A DNA stretch of 64,000 bases. Origin: Salticus scenicus (taxonomy: Eukaryota; Arthropoda; Arachnida; Araneae; Salticidae). The DNA is taken from contig OZ005655.1 of NCBI GenBank assembly GCA_963930645.1, positions 138,865,456 through 138,929,455 of the forward strand. Direction: 5' to 3'. The notes beneath the pieces were generated by a model. It was not told the origin of the DNA, ran no database searches, and saw nothing but the letters and a program-made list of their open reading frames with translations. Positions 22,838 to 34,946 of the stretch are shown here, one piece after another. The stretch's first letter is position 1. Each line of letters starts with the position of its first letter. The position numbers and the translations under genes were made by a program.

Positions 22838-23837
22838 GTGTGTGTGTGTGACAAAATTTTGTGGCAACTGTATCTCTGGAACTACTGCACAGAATTTCAT
22901 ACAAATTGGTATGTAGTTGCACCTTGACATAAATTAGTGCCTATCAACTTTTGGTAAAAATCGTCTTACAGGTTGCGTTGCCATCCCGCTTTTTCTAAAT
23001 TTTTAACAGGGTGATATAGGGCAAAAATTTTCAAGATGGGTATCTTTCGAAAGGTCTCGTCAGTACCTTTAAAACGAATAGTTGAACTATAAATCTGTGA
23101 TAATTTAAAACAAAGTTATCGATTTTTTTTACTTTTTACGAAAAAAAATTTAGAAAAAAAATCCTTTTTTTTTTTTTTTTTCTCTCCCCTTAATTTTATC
23201 AAACTCCCACGGTTTCCGTGTTCTGACAAACTTAAACTAATTTTTGCTTCTTTCCCTTAATTTTGTCAAAGTCCTACGGTTTCCGTGTCTTGACAAACTT
23301 TGACAAAATTTTGGGTAAAATGTGAAAATTATTCTAAGTTTGTCAAAACACGGAAACCGTGGGACTTTGACAAAATTGGGGGGAAAATGCAAAAATTTGT
23401 TTAAGTTTGTCAGAACACGGAAACCGTGGGAGTTTGATAGAATTAAGGGGAGAGAAAAAAAAAAAAAAAAAAAGTGGGACTTTGACAAAATTTTGGGTAA
23501 AATGTGAAAATTATTCTAAGTTTGTCAAAACACGGAAACCGTGGGACTGACAAAATTGGGGGGAAAATGCAAAAATTTGTTTAAGTTTGTCAGAACACGG
23601 AAACCGTGGGAGTTTGATAGAATTAAGGGGAGAGAAAAAAAAAAAAAAAAAAAAAGTGGGACTTTGACAAAATTTTGGGTAAAATGTGAAAATTTGATAA
23701 AGTCCCACTTTTTTTTTTTTTTTTTCCCTCTCCCCTTAATTCTATACTTTTTTTTTATTTTTTTTTTATTTTTGTTACTGAGTGAATTTGTATAGGAAAA
23801 GATAGAAGAAAGTCTCGTGGTGGCCACAACATACTAG
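22688..23837 (+). mobile_element. E2 element, copy B
   Basis: Head hairpin at 22688-22715, TATTGGATTCG, and a CTGT/TG microsatellite at 22806-22850, then only the first internal module. The second module is replaced by an inverted minisatellite (23183-23740). The tail hairpin ends at CTAG, 23834-23837. Confidence 0.8.
23183..23740. repeat. Inverted minisatellite inside E2 copy B
   Basis: Units built on GACAAACTT...CACGGAAACCGTGGGA occur first inverted (23190-23290), then twice direct (about 23300-23470 and 23471-23655), then as a short inverted end (23700-23745). ACGGTTTCCGT is itself a palindrome. Poly-A/T runs separate the units. Other E2 copies lack it. Confidence 0.8.
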
Positions 23838-25489
23838 TTTAAATAAACTCTTTTCGTTGCTACACGGAATTTTAATCCATCAGGGGAAAATAATAATAAT
23901 AAATTAAATATGTAGAATTCAACGAGCAAGAAATTGATAATATAAATGCATAAATAGACAGGTGGTTATAAAATTTAAATTAAAGGATTGCAATGTCATT
24001 TTTAATTTCTTGGAGACGTTTGGGCTTCAAAACACATAAATATCATGATGTAAAGACGAAGCCATTTGTTTTAAATATCACGTAAACCAGTTTTTAGTAA
24101 TTTAAACTGGTAAGAAAAAATAAATTTGGAAATGAATGTTTTAAAATCGAGCGCTAGGCGGGTGCAGATCGACTAATTTCTAAAAAATCTGGTGTGAAAC
24201 AACCTCACAACTTCCATTACCCGCTATTACACGTATTTTATGCTTTTCTTTTTTTTTTTTTTTTTGAGATAACAGGATTAGAAGAGATCAAACTGATCTA
24301 ACAAAAGTAGACACCTAAAAATTTTCCGCAAAGAGAAAGCTGATACTCGTGTAAAAACATATAAAACCGATTTACATAGCGAATTAAAAACTAAGAAAAA
24401 ATAATTGGTAGAGTTATTTTTTAAAGCACCAATTTCCGAGATCTAAAACAGACCTACATGAGCAGGATGACTTAATTTTCATGTAATAACCCCGTAATAC
24501 ATGAGAGAGGATATCTGTGTAGCAATTTTCAAGAAAATCGTTAGAGCCGTTCTTGAGATACGAACTTTTAACAAAACTTGGCATACTCAATTATTGACCG
24601 GAAAACAATAATTACATACAGAAGAATATTTAAGAGGGAGTTAATGTGATGAGTTTGAAAAAAATCCGTACAGCCGTTTTTAAAGGAACGCACTTGCGAG
24701 ACCTGAAATTGAGCTATTTATACAGGATGCCTATCAATTTTTCTGAATTAACCAACTATATTCGAAAGGATTTCTAATAGAATGTATATATAACAACTTT
24801 GAAGAAAATCGTTAAAGCCGTTTTTGAAATACGCACTTACGGTCCCACTTCCGGTTTCCAATGTACCACTTCTGGTTTTCCAATTTTCACCAAAGTTTGG
24901 GAAATTCATCTGTACACCAGACCTGTATCATAGTTCTATCTTTTTTAGTTTCGGAGATATGATAGCCAGAATATTCCGACATACATATACTAGAGATGCA
25001 ACGATTATTCGGCCGAAGCCGAATGTTCGGCGTATTCGGCTTGTCAGCCGAATATTCGGCTTCGGCCGAATATCAAGTCCATTATTCGGCCCAGGCCGAA
25101 TAATTCTGTAAGTAATGTTTTTATTTATATTTACACAATAAATTTTTTTAATTTTAGAATTTATATTTGTCATGTATTGTGAAAATTTTATTTGAAATTA
25201 ACTAATATATAAAAAAAAATCTTTCATACCTTGAATGAATTTTATCATACCATTTTAATGTAAGGATCATGTAAAAACTTTTATGCTATATCAATAAGTG
25301 CAAAACATATATCTGTAGTAAGCTAACATAATCTGTTAAATTTAAAATTAATCTATTCAAATTTGTCCCAACTGAACCATAAAAGCAAATTCTGTTTTTT
25401 TTTTTAAAGCATAATGAAAATATTTCATATTTATCCTTCGTTGTTTAATAAAAAAAAAAAAAAAAAAAAAAAAAATCCTTCCAGTGATA

Positions 25490-25835
25490 TTTTTAATTAT
25501 TGGGGGCAGGAAGGGCAAAAAATTAGAAATTGACTTAGACCGTTCAAAATTGGTATGTATAGTTTTTGGGGGCCTAAGAGTCGAATGAGGATATTTTAGA
25601 AAGTGTAAAATTATTAGAGAGCAGGGGGGGGGGGGCAAAAACATAGAAATTGAGTTAGACCATTCAAAACTGGTATATATAGGTTTTGGGGCCTAGAATT
25701 TAATGAGGATATTTTCGAAAGTGCTACATTATTAAGGGGAGGTGGAAAGAGGGACTAGGCAGACAAAAAAATAGAAGTTTAGTTAGACTGTTCAAAATTG
25801 GTATATATAGGTTAATTAGGAGGTGCAGGAAAGGT
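25490..25835. repeat. Three tandem ~125-bp units
   Basis: Repeated ATAGAAATTGA.TTAGACC.TTCAAAA-type blocks, each followed by GGTATATATAGGTT and a G-rich patch. They lie just upstream of the Helitron-like end at 26056. Confidence 0.75.
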
Positions 25836-25938
25836 AGAGAATAAATATGCGTATCCCTAAATCTGTGCACGCGCAGTGCGCACGGGTCTACGCTGCCGAC
25901 AGCAGTGGGGACCCGGTGTAAGTTTTTACTCGATCAAA

Positions 25939-25959
<21 letters not shown>

Positions 25960-25970
<11 letters not shown>

Positions 25971-26056
25971 TGAGCGAGAATATGGAATTTTGAGAATTCA
26001 TTTATTATAGTGATTCATTTAAAAATAGTGACCCGCTAGCGGGCGAAGCTCACTAG
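25960..26056 (+). repeat. Helitron-like 3' end
   Basis: AAATAGTGA, then the perfect palindrome CCCGCTAGCGGG (26032-26043), then CGAAGCTCA and CTAG before T. Related ends occur at 50195-50235, 51735-51775 and, reversed, 35939-35985. A hairpin a few bases before CTAG-T is the Helitron 3' signature; no Rep/helicase is present here. Confidence 0.5.
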
Positions 26057-26739
26057 TATCTATTAAAATATGACTAGACAATACCTCATAAGAAACTTGC
26101 AAAGAATTATTATTATTGAGGCAATTTTTAAGCCGAACATAGCCGAATATTTTTTTCAGAATCGAATAATGGTTTTAAAAATTAAAAATTTGTATAAAAA
26201 TAACTTTTAAAAAAGAAAATAATACATTTTAGTTATGAAATGTACAAGAATTGTGCATACAGTGCATACTATACCATGTTTTTAGACAAAAATGAGTTCA
26301 TTATTCGGCGGCCGAATAGGCCGAATATTCGGCTATAATTAGGCCGATTAATTGGTACTAGTATCGCCCAGTGGTCGAAACTCGACCATTTTTTTTGCAA
26401 AGCGAGGCAAAGCAAAGTTATTGCCTTGTCCTAAACGGAATGCAATTGCAACACAGCTGCGGCAATTGTTTGCCAATATTCACTCTAACTGAATCAGCAG
26501 AGTTTTACTTAATATAACTATTTCTCTCTGTAGATGTTAGCCTTTCCTGAAATGAGAGAAAATCGCAACGTGAAAACGCCCCTTGTTGTGTGATACAGCC
26601 CAGACGCTAATAGGTACCATGTCAGACCAAGGTCCAACCAAGTATCAAATTCTGTTAAATTAATTCGATTGGTTCATAAAATACAGTGTTTAAACAAAAA
26701 AAAAAAAAAGATAATTTTCAAAAATGGTCGAATTGAGTT

Positions 26740-27135
26740 CGGGAAATTTCAAAACGTGTAACTTTATCGAAAACCGAAAATCTAAAACATTTCTGAATCT
26801 TATATTTTCTACTTATATATGCAGAGGAAAGAATAATAAATCCACTTTTTAAAAAATAAAAATAAGTAGTCAATTTCACTAATTTCACTTAATTAAAATG
26901 CAAGGAAATCTCAAAACGTGTAAATTCATCGAAAACCGGAAATCAAAAGTTTTTATGAATCTTCTACTTGTTTCTTCTACCCACAAAAGCTAGCAATAAA
27001 GACACTTTTTTAAAAAATAAGTAGCCAATTTCAATTAATTGAAACGTAAAGAAAGCTCAAAACATGTAAATTCAGCAAAAAACGGAAATCGGAATTTTTT
27101 CCGTATCGTCTACTTACACATGCAGCAGTTAGTAA
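26740..27135 (-). repeat. Three tandem head-module relics
   Basis: In minus orientation, each unit (26740-26830, 26890-26970, 27040-27130) has an AGTAGAA-type start, a TTTTCGGTTTTCGAT-like block and (A/C)CACGTTTTGA. They resemble E2-E4 heads without microsatellite or body. Confidence 0.55.
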
Positions 27136-27164
27136 CAAATCCATTTTCCTTTTATTTAGTATAT

Positions 27165-27490
27165 TAGTTCAATATTTATTGTTTAAATATCACCCTTTGA
27201 AATGAAATGTTTATGTTTACATTCGAAACTGGAAGTTTGCCATTTTTTTTTTCTGGAGTTTTGTGATTTTAAATTAAAATTTTATCAATTTTACAGAAAA
27301 AATAACTCAATCAAACACATGTAGACAGTAACTTATATATAACTATACCCAAATATCGGAATTAAAATCGGCAGATAATTTCCGTTATTTTTTAATAATT
27401 TTTTACAAAAAACTCAATGGACAATTAACATAGAAAATCTTTTACATGGCTCCATGGACAGATAGTGACGTCATCACTTCGCTTGCGTAT
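27165..27490 (-). repeat. Half copy of the 5191-6164 TIR element
   Basis: It matches 5191-5510 in reverse: AATGAAATGTTTATGTT, AAATAACTCAATC, then GTGACGTCATCACTTCGCTT and GCGTA at the outer end. The other half is missing. Confidence 0.75.
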
Positions 27491-27993
27491 AGTGATGCTA
27501 CATTATACAAATTACTGTGTCTATGGTTTTATTTGAGCTTTATGAAATTGCCAGATTTAACAACTTTCTACTTTTAGGTATTTTTTAATGTGAAGGAATA
27601 CGTGTATAAAAGGGAAAAATGGGGGAAAATGCATAAAAAATAAATGTATTTTTAAATACCTTCTTGACATCGTAAGAAAATAATATTTGTATTCGCACCC
27701 TTCGGCTAACCATACCTTTCGAATGATACCATTTTCAACCCTCTACTCCCATAATTAATATGTTAAAAAGGGACAACAAATTTTATGCTTGCCTATTAAT
27801 ATATAGATTCGGTTATTCGGCCAAACCATTGTTCGTTGCATCTCTAATACATACACACTGACCAATTGCGAAAAAACTACTTTTTTGGACTCAGGAGGTT
27901 TTAAAACGTGCGTATCAGGTGAAAACTCGATATCGAATTTTTGGATCGAATACAATACTTTCATTACCTACGGTAGTAGGGTAATGGAAGTAA

Positions 27994-29290
27994 AAAATAA
28001 ATCAGTGTTTTTTCCGAAAGTGGTATATCACGAATTTGTGTGAATTAAATGACATAGAAATTGTAAAACTTTCATGATCAAAAGTATGTTAGCAAGGATC
28101 TAGCTCTAACAGTATCGTATCGTTATGCAACAAGATTGCTTTAAATTACACACGAGACATATTACGGTCTAAAGCATATAAGTTCCGGTGAGTGTCTTTT
28201 AATATTCCGAGCAGGTAAATTTTGGATTATGCAGCTGTGTTGACCGTTATTTCGTCAGTTTTGTACTTAAGTGGGAGAGACGGGAATAAATGAATGTTTT
28301 AAAAAGAGACAAAGGGTTTATTATTTTACTTTTTTTTTTTTATCTGTTTAATGCAGCTATTGTCCACGATCGTTGGACGCATTAAAAGTTCGGTATGGCA
28401 AATTGCGCTTTATTTCACTTCCGGACAATATGACCAACACAACATTGTAGATGTTTACTTATATACATAACAGTGTTTCCTTTTATGTAACACATGTAAA
28501 ATAATAATAGTTTTAAATAGTTTTGAAAGTAAATAATTATATTATTCGATAATTTGTAATTGGATCATTTTTAATTTTAGCTGATTATTAAATATGAAAA
28601 AGACTATATTTAGTATTTCTAGCATTAAAAATAAAAACTCAATAAAATCATTTTAGACTCGAATCTTTTTAAATATATAAATGTAGCATGCCTACCAACA
28701 TTCTGATCATGCCCTAAAATTGTTAGTACCTGTCAGTTTTTCCACACTGCTATATTTTTAGAGTAATTTTCTCCAGATTTTGAATTATTTATGTGTTATA
28801 TTGTTGATAAAATTAATTACAGGAACTTTTTCTTCAAAAAAAGAAAAAAAAAAAAAACTGACTTGAATATTTTTAATGAACAAATATGTCCAAATTTTAT
28901 CTAGTGAATATTTAAATATTGGGAAAAGGATAATTTTAATACTAAAAATTATAGTAAAGGACTTCATACAAGATGAGAGAGATAATACTGTAAGCAAGTT
29001 TTAAAAAATTAATTCATATATGAAACAATTTTGTAATGCAAATGTATTTTTTAAATTCCACTTTTTTTTTTTTTTTTTTTTTTTAAACTTCCTGATGCAA
29101 AATATAAGGAAACATTGTAATCCCGATTTGCAAAATGGATTTTATATCTCGCATAGCTCAAAAACGAATCATCGTAGAATGTTGCGAATTCATATGTGTA
29201 TCAGGATGTCTAACTGTACACCTGCAAGTTTCGTTTTAATAAGAGATCTCGTTTTGGATATATCAGCAACTTTACACGATTTTTCGTGAC
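27994..29290. other. No gene seen
   Basis: AT-rich with short poly-A/T runs (28329-28340, 28849-28856, 29061-29084). No supported feature. Confidence 0.5.
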
Positions 29291-29298
29291 GTCTGTAT

Positions 29299-29996
29299 TA
29301 GAGATGAGACGGGCTCAACCCAAGCCCGTAAGCCCGAGCCCGATCGGGCTCAAATCTTACGCAAATCTTCGGGCTCCGATTCAAGCTAAAAGTTCCGTTT
29401 ACTTTATTCTTCACTAACTAGAAAATATTTAAAAAAAAAGAAAAAAAAAAAAAAAAAAAGAAATTTTATTCATTTTGAGAGCACCTTTAGTAATGTCATG
29501 TCATAATAGTCATGATAGGTTATAAACCACAAAATAATCGTGCAAACCTTAGTAGCTTTGACTTTCCTTTTTCTAAATAGAACTTTTTTTTTTCAACGGG
29601 ATGCATATGGCATAGTGTTATACAGTAATCTTTCCTCCTTCGTTATATTCGGCCTCATTATATCACTCATTCGGATAAATTTTTTGTCCCCCGATAGGCG
29701 CGTTATAAACAACGGGCTTCACTATAAATATATATTATATAAATATAAATATATACATGTATACAGAGACATATACATTATAAATTGTTATAATAACATT
29801 TACAGTTATTTAAATTTAGGATTGGAAAGAAGAAAATTAATTTGAAAATGAAAACGGTATTTGATTTTACTATTGTGTATGCGTTGCATAGCGTATCACT
29901 TTCAATATCGGGCTCGAGCTCGGGCGAGCTCAGTTCAAAAATGTTTCGGGCCCGGGCAGTCTCGGATTGCCAAAATAGAGCCCGAACTCACCTCTA
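29299..29996. mobile_element. hAT-type MITE, 698 bp
   Basis: Ends TAGAGATGAGACGGGCTC and, inverted, TAGAGGTGAGTTCGGGCTC. Target duplication of 8 bases: GTCTGTAT (29291-29298) and GTCTGCAT (29997-30004), one mismatch. Subterminal GGGCTC/GAGCCC repeats fill both ends. No coding capacity. A pogo-like segment (CAGTAATCTTTCC to GGGCTTCACTATA, about 29621-29726) seems nested inside. Confidence 0.85.
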
Positions 29997-30159
29997 GTCT
30001 GCATGTGTGTTATGTATCTCGCATAACTCAAAAAAGGTCGAACGTAGAACGTTGAAAATTGGCATATAGGTTTGAAATAACATCTAGTTGTGCACCTTCC
30101 TTTTTGGTCTTTCTGTGATTTTCCGTTTTGGAAATACTTACAATTTTTTTTTTCATAAT

Positions 30160-30491
30160 GACCAAATATACTAAGTTTTTGGCCATTATATATGACCTAC
30201 CATCATAGAGATTTCAAAATGAGCTAATGATAGAGCCCTTAATGACATTATTTTGAAAGTTGTCGACATTTTTGCGTAAAGGAAGTAATTTATAAAGCCA
30301 TAAGCAGACTCCAATCGGCGAGTACATTTTGTTTAACGAATATTCAGCCTGTAAATAGAGGCCTAATGATATTTTTATGAAAGTTGCCGATATTTTTGCG
30401 TGTAGAAAGTAATTCTTAAAGACATAAAGAGGTTCTAGACGACGAATGCACTATAATGAATGTAGAGCACGTAGATAGAGCATGTAATGTA
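30160..30491 (-). repeat. Two units of the 127-bp tandem family
   Basis: Read in reverse it matches the 54992-55770 array (TAGAACCT, TATGTCTTTAAGAATTACTT, CGCAAAAATGTCGACAACTT, TCATTA.GGGCTCTAT). It ends where E2 copy C begins. Confidence 0.7.
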
Positions 30492-31470
30492 ATTCTTCTA
30501 TATTCAATAGAAGAAAGTATTGGATTCATAAAAATTTTCGACCTCGGGTTTTTGATGGATTTACACGTTTTGAGAGCTGTAGAACACGATTCGACCATTT
30601 TTAGAAAATGTCTGTCTGTCTGTGTGTGTGACAAAATTTTGTGGCAACTGTATCTCAGGAACTACTGCACAGAATTTCATACAAGTTGGCATGTAGTTGC
30701 ACCTTGACATAAATTAGTGCCTATCAACTTTTGGTAAAAATTGCCTTACAGGTTGCATTGCCATCCAGCTTTTTCTAAATTTTTAACATGGTGATATAGG
30801 ACAAAATTTTGTATAAATGTGCACAAAGAGAATTATTTTTTAGTAATCATTATGAAATTTACAGGAATTATTTATAATAGAGATAGTGAACTGGGAAAAA
30901 TTTTTGGCATGTGTAGGAGCCTCGCGGGGACGTCCCCCTCGAGGGGAGTAAATTTTCAAGATGGGTATCTTTCAAAAGGTCTCGTCAATGCCTTTAAAAC
31001 GAATGGTTGAACTATAAAACTGTGATAATTTAAAACAAAGTTATCGATTTTTTTATTTTTAACGAAAAAAAAAAACTTACAAAAAAAAAATCCTAATTTT
31101 TTTTTTTCTTTAATCGAAATTTAACCAAACTTGGTATTTAGTTGGCCCCTGACATAAACTGGTGCTGATTAGATTTGGGGATCAATCGCTCAACAGGTGG
31201 CGTTGTGATCGTATTTTTTCTAAATTTTTAACATGGCAGTATAGGAAAATTCCGTATAAATGTACATAATGAGAGTTATTCTTAACCTGTGATTGTAAAA
31301 TTAATATGAATTATTGATAATAGTAGTAGTTAATTAGTAAAAAACATTTTGCAGGGGGGGGGGGGCATCGCTTGCCCCCTCGAGGGAAATAAATTTTCAA
31401 GATGGGTAACTTTCGAAAGGTCTCGTCAATACCTTTAAAATGAATGGTTGAACTATAAAACAACGTTATC

Positions 31471-31501
<31 letters not shown>

Positions 31502-31606
31502 ACGAAAAAAAAAACTTGGAAAAAAATCGTTTTTTTTTTTTTTTTTTTAATTGTTATTGAGTGAATTTGTATAGGAAAAAGTCTTGTGGTGGCCACAACA
31601 TACTAG
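30492..31606 (+). mobile_element. E2 element, copy C
   Basis: Head ATTCTTCTAT...ATAGAAGAAAGT (30492-30516) has lost part of its outer stem. CTGT/TG repeat at 30611-30630, both internal modules, tail hairpin, CTAG at 31603-31606. Confidence 0.8.
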
Positions 31607-32963
31607 TTCTTTTTTGGTTGGAACCTGCCTGTTTATTTCCGAATCAATTACCTCACACAAAAATGTCAATGTTTTCATAACAGTATGTATATTCCAAAGG
31701 GTGTATAAGTAAGTCATGTAGTGTCCACATCAGACTTTTTTTTTTTTTTTAGTTTGGGAAAAAAAAAAAAAAAAAAGCGAAATATCGATTTAGAAGATTA
31801 ATAACTCTATTGAATAATCTCTATCGTTTCTTAGACGTTCCATTATATAAATTATGCTCTACGTTTTATTTCTGAATAAAAAGATAATCAATCATAAATA
31901 TGTCATGTGTGTTTAAAAAAAAAAAAAAAATATGGTTAAGCTTTCTCTGTTGTCTAACTATAAATATCTGTAGAAGAATTCAAGTTTTAAAAATACAATT
32001 TGTGGACAATTTTTTCAGAGTAAAATAGACATGCATTACATTTTTATGCAAGTACAGTGCTGTATGTAATTTTCTTCTTCTTTTTATGCAACATATTAAT
32101 ATTAATATTAAATCCATACTTTATTTTATTTTATTTTATTTTTTGGAAAGATTTTGTTGACAGAAATTATGGATTTAGTTACTGAAAGTCAAACAGAAGA
32201 GAAGAGAGAGGGGGAAATTTTAAATTTAAAGTGATTTAGATATCTCTATACATAAAATTATTTTTTTACAAAGATACACTTTAAATTTTTTATAATATTA
32301 AATTTAATAATTCATTTCTTAAAATGTAAACTATATGATGCAACCCAAGAAAAAGCATTTTCTTAAAACTATGAGAAAACTAGTCTCTAATTGCCAATAT
32401 TTCAAGATTTCTTATAATAAATAGAAATATATATATATATATATATAGAAATATATATATAATAAAAATAAAGTTATAATCTTTCCTTGTTGAAGATTCG
32501 CCTTCTTTTTTCTTCAAAAAACTTTGAGCTAATGCATATTACGCACGCAAGGAAAAGGGACTTTACTCGTTATTGTCTTTGTAATCAGGTCACTCAAAGA
32601 AAGTCACCAGATTTCAAGTTGATGATCATAACTTTTGAGTTAGCAACAAGTGATATACTTTGAAATATCATTGCTGAAATTTTCGAACGAAAGTGTTAAA
32701 ACTTATTCGAATAAAATTTTATTCACTATTTTATATGCGTAATTTAAGTGAGTTTTGTTATCTTATATTTAAGTAGATAAATAATGCTAGATAAGGGTCA
32801 AACGATTTGAAATTTTCTTACCAAAACAATAAAATTAAATAAAATTAAATAAATAAATAAAAATAAACGGTCTTTCTGATGATACCTTATTATATAGTTA
32901 AGAAATCGAACGATTAGTTTTTAGTACAGGGCGATTCCAAATGAAATGAGCGATGTGAGCCGA

Positions 32964-32994
<31 letters not shown>

Positions 32995-34290
32995 GTTTAA
33001 AAATATTAAATATCCTTGTATATATATATACATACATTAGAAATAATAATAATAATAATAATTTTGAACCGCATTTGTGTTTGTTGTACACTTCAAGTGA
33101 TAAATGTGAGCTACAAATTTATTGTTTGCAGTTTATTGTTGAATGCTTACACTCCTAAATATAATAATAATAATAATAATAATAACAAAAAAAAAAAAAA
33201 AAAAAAAACCTACCAGTCACTTGCTATAGTATTGAAATAACTGACAAAACGTTCTTATCATTTTATTCTTTCGTAAATTGATCAAGATATACATTTAAAA
33301 ATAAAATTTAATAATAATAATAATTAAAAAAAAAAAAGGTAAAAATTCTGTCGAAAACAAAATGTAGTTTAGTACAGAGGACTATTAATTTCAATCTGCA
33401 AAATTTTTATTTTTTAATTTTAATTTATTTTTTATCTCATTTTTTGACCGTAAAACTGGGTCACATACTTTTTTAAAATGACTGTGAAATGAATTAAAAT
33501 TAAGTGTTGACACCTAAATTCCATACTTTAGTTAATTTTTAAAAATCTAATTGTCATGTCGAAAAACTGTTTGCACCCCTTTCATTTGGTACCGAATTTG
33601 TAACGATAGGACTGATATTTCTAATTTATTTTGGTGTTACACAAAACTGGTCTGCAAAAACTGGCGACGACGTTTATAAACTAATAATCCTCCTAGTCCT
33701 AAAAAAAAAAAGGTTACATCGTTGGAGTTGTGAAGAAACGTGCTTTCGAATAGTGAAGATGTATTTCCTGTATTTTTATTCGTTTACACAGAATTAGAAT
33801 TTAAAAATAATGCTTTTAAAGAAAAAGCTCAAAATGAGAGTTTTGGAAAATCCATGCGCGCGTTTCACAAAAAAATTCGTAACTCGCCAAATTTTTGCAT
33901 TCCGATTTCGGTCTTTTTAGGATTTATTCCTCTCGCGATCTCTAGTTAAGAAACGATAGTAATTGGTTTATATATTGAAAACCTTTCGAGTTAAAAATTG
34001 TTTAATGAAAATTTTGATGTTTCGTAAATTTTAAAAATATGAATCCCTAATCCATATTTTGTTAAAAGTTTTATACGGTTGGAAAGCAGATTAAATGGCT
34101 TTTCTTTAAAATATTGAACGATTAGTTTCTCGTACAACGCAATTGAGAAAAAAGACAGAAAAAAGAAAATGATCGGAAAAAAAAAAAAAAAAAAAAAATG
34201 AAATTTAAATGAAATTTGAAGAATAATTTTTGAAGAAATTAGTTCAGCGTTATAAACCAATCAATCTCTCCGGAAAATTCCAGTATTCTG
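31607..34290. other. No gene; microsatellites
   Basis: Poly-A/T (31736-31751, 32965-32991, 33188-33207), TA repeats (32429-32448) and AAT repeats (33043-33061, 33162-33184). A lone TTGGAACCTGCCTGTTTATT to CATAACAG block (31618-31683) recurs at 34740-34806 and resembles the 127-bp family. Confidence 0.5.
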
Positions 34291-34908
34291 TTCTTATTGA
34301 AATTAGATCTTCCAAACTTTGGCAACCCTAAACTACAAATTTTTGCAAAATTCAGTCGCCAAGTCACCAAATTCGACGCAAAATCGATTCCAAGACCAAA
34401 ATCGGCGTTGGTTACAAAGTTGCGACTTAGCGAGATTAGCGATCAAATTTGGCGGCAAATATTGTTTCAGGATGGTCAGAATTAGTGAATCCTTTCCCAA
34501 TTTTAACTGAATTAATTGTTTCGGTAAAATGTATCGTTTTTCACCTCTAATTTTCGGCAAAGGGAACAAACTCGAATGATTTCCATTAAACTCTAGATTA
34601 TGAATTTGCTATTGTGAGAAATTCTATAATCAGCCATTCCTGAAAAAACTAGCATATTTGTTTGGCGGTATATGTAATTATATTATCATGACTTTTGTGG
34701 TTAAAGTAGCAGTTTTTCTGTCTTTTTTTTTTTTCGTGGTTGGAACCTGCCTGTTTATTTACGAGTTACTTACCTCACACAAAAATGTTAATGTTTTCAT
34801 AACAGAGTCATTCCATGTCAAATCAACACAGCTAAAAACCTCACCTGCCTCAGAGTTTTGTGAAATTGGGCTCATTTATTTGTTCTACTGAGAAATTAAT
34901 ATATCACT

Positions 34909-34946
<38 letters not shown>

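Larger units (their letters stand above)
24991..27846. mobile_element. hAT-like element with ATTCGGC-rich end
   Basis: Ends are TAGAGATGCAACGA and its complement TCGTTGCATCTCTA. Adjacent 8-base flanks (ACATATAC, ATACATAC) match at six positions. ATTCGGC/GCCGAAT repeats fill the left end (25007-25105) and recur at 26302-26345. No transposase is seen; the interior is filled with other repeats. The sister E4 copy at 42450-42510 shows the same site without it, which confirms that everything between is an insertion. Confidence 0.65.
24187..27993 (-). mobile_element. E4 element, copy 1, split by a hAT-like insertion
   Basis: Minus orientation. The head hairpin (27959-27993; ACTTCCATTACC paired with GGTAATGAAAGT) is followed by TATTGTATTCG and ACGTTTTAAAACCTCCTGAG. 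The element resumes at 24990 with repeated AAAATCGTTAGAGCCG and ACTTCCGGTTT blocks and reaches a tail at 24187 (CCAG preceded by TCACA and TTGTGA arms, with TAATGGAAGT as the inverted head stem). The 24991-27846 block is inserted in the microsatellite. The native length would be about 950 bases. Confidence 0.7.

Noticed and set aside
23237..23827. Several open frames with similar peptides
   Set aside because: Products of the inverted minisatellite and poly-A/T tracts.
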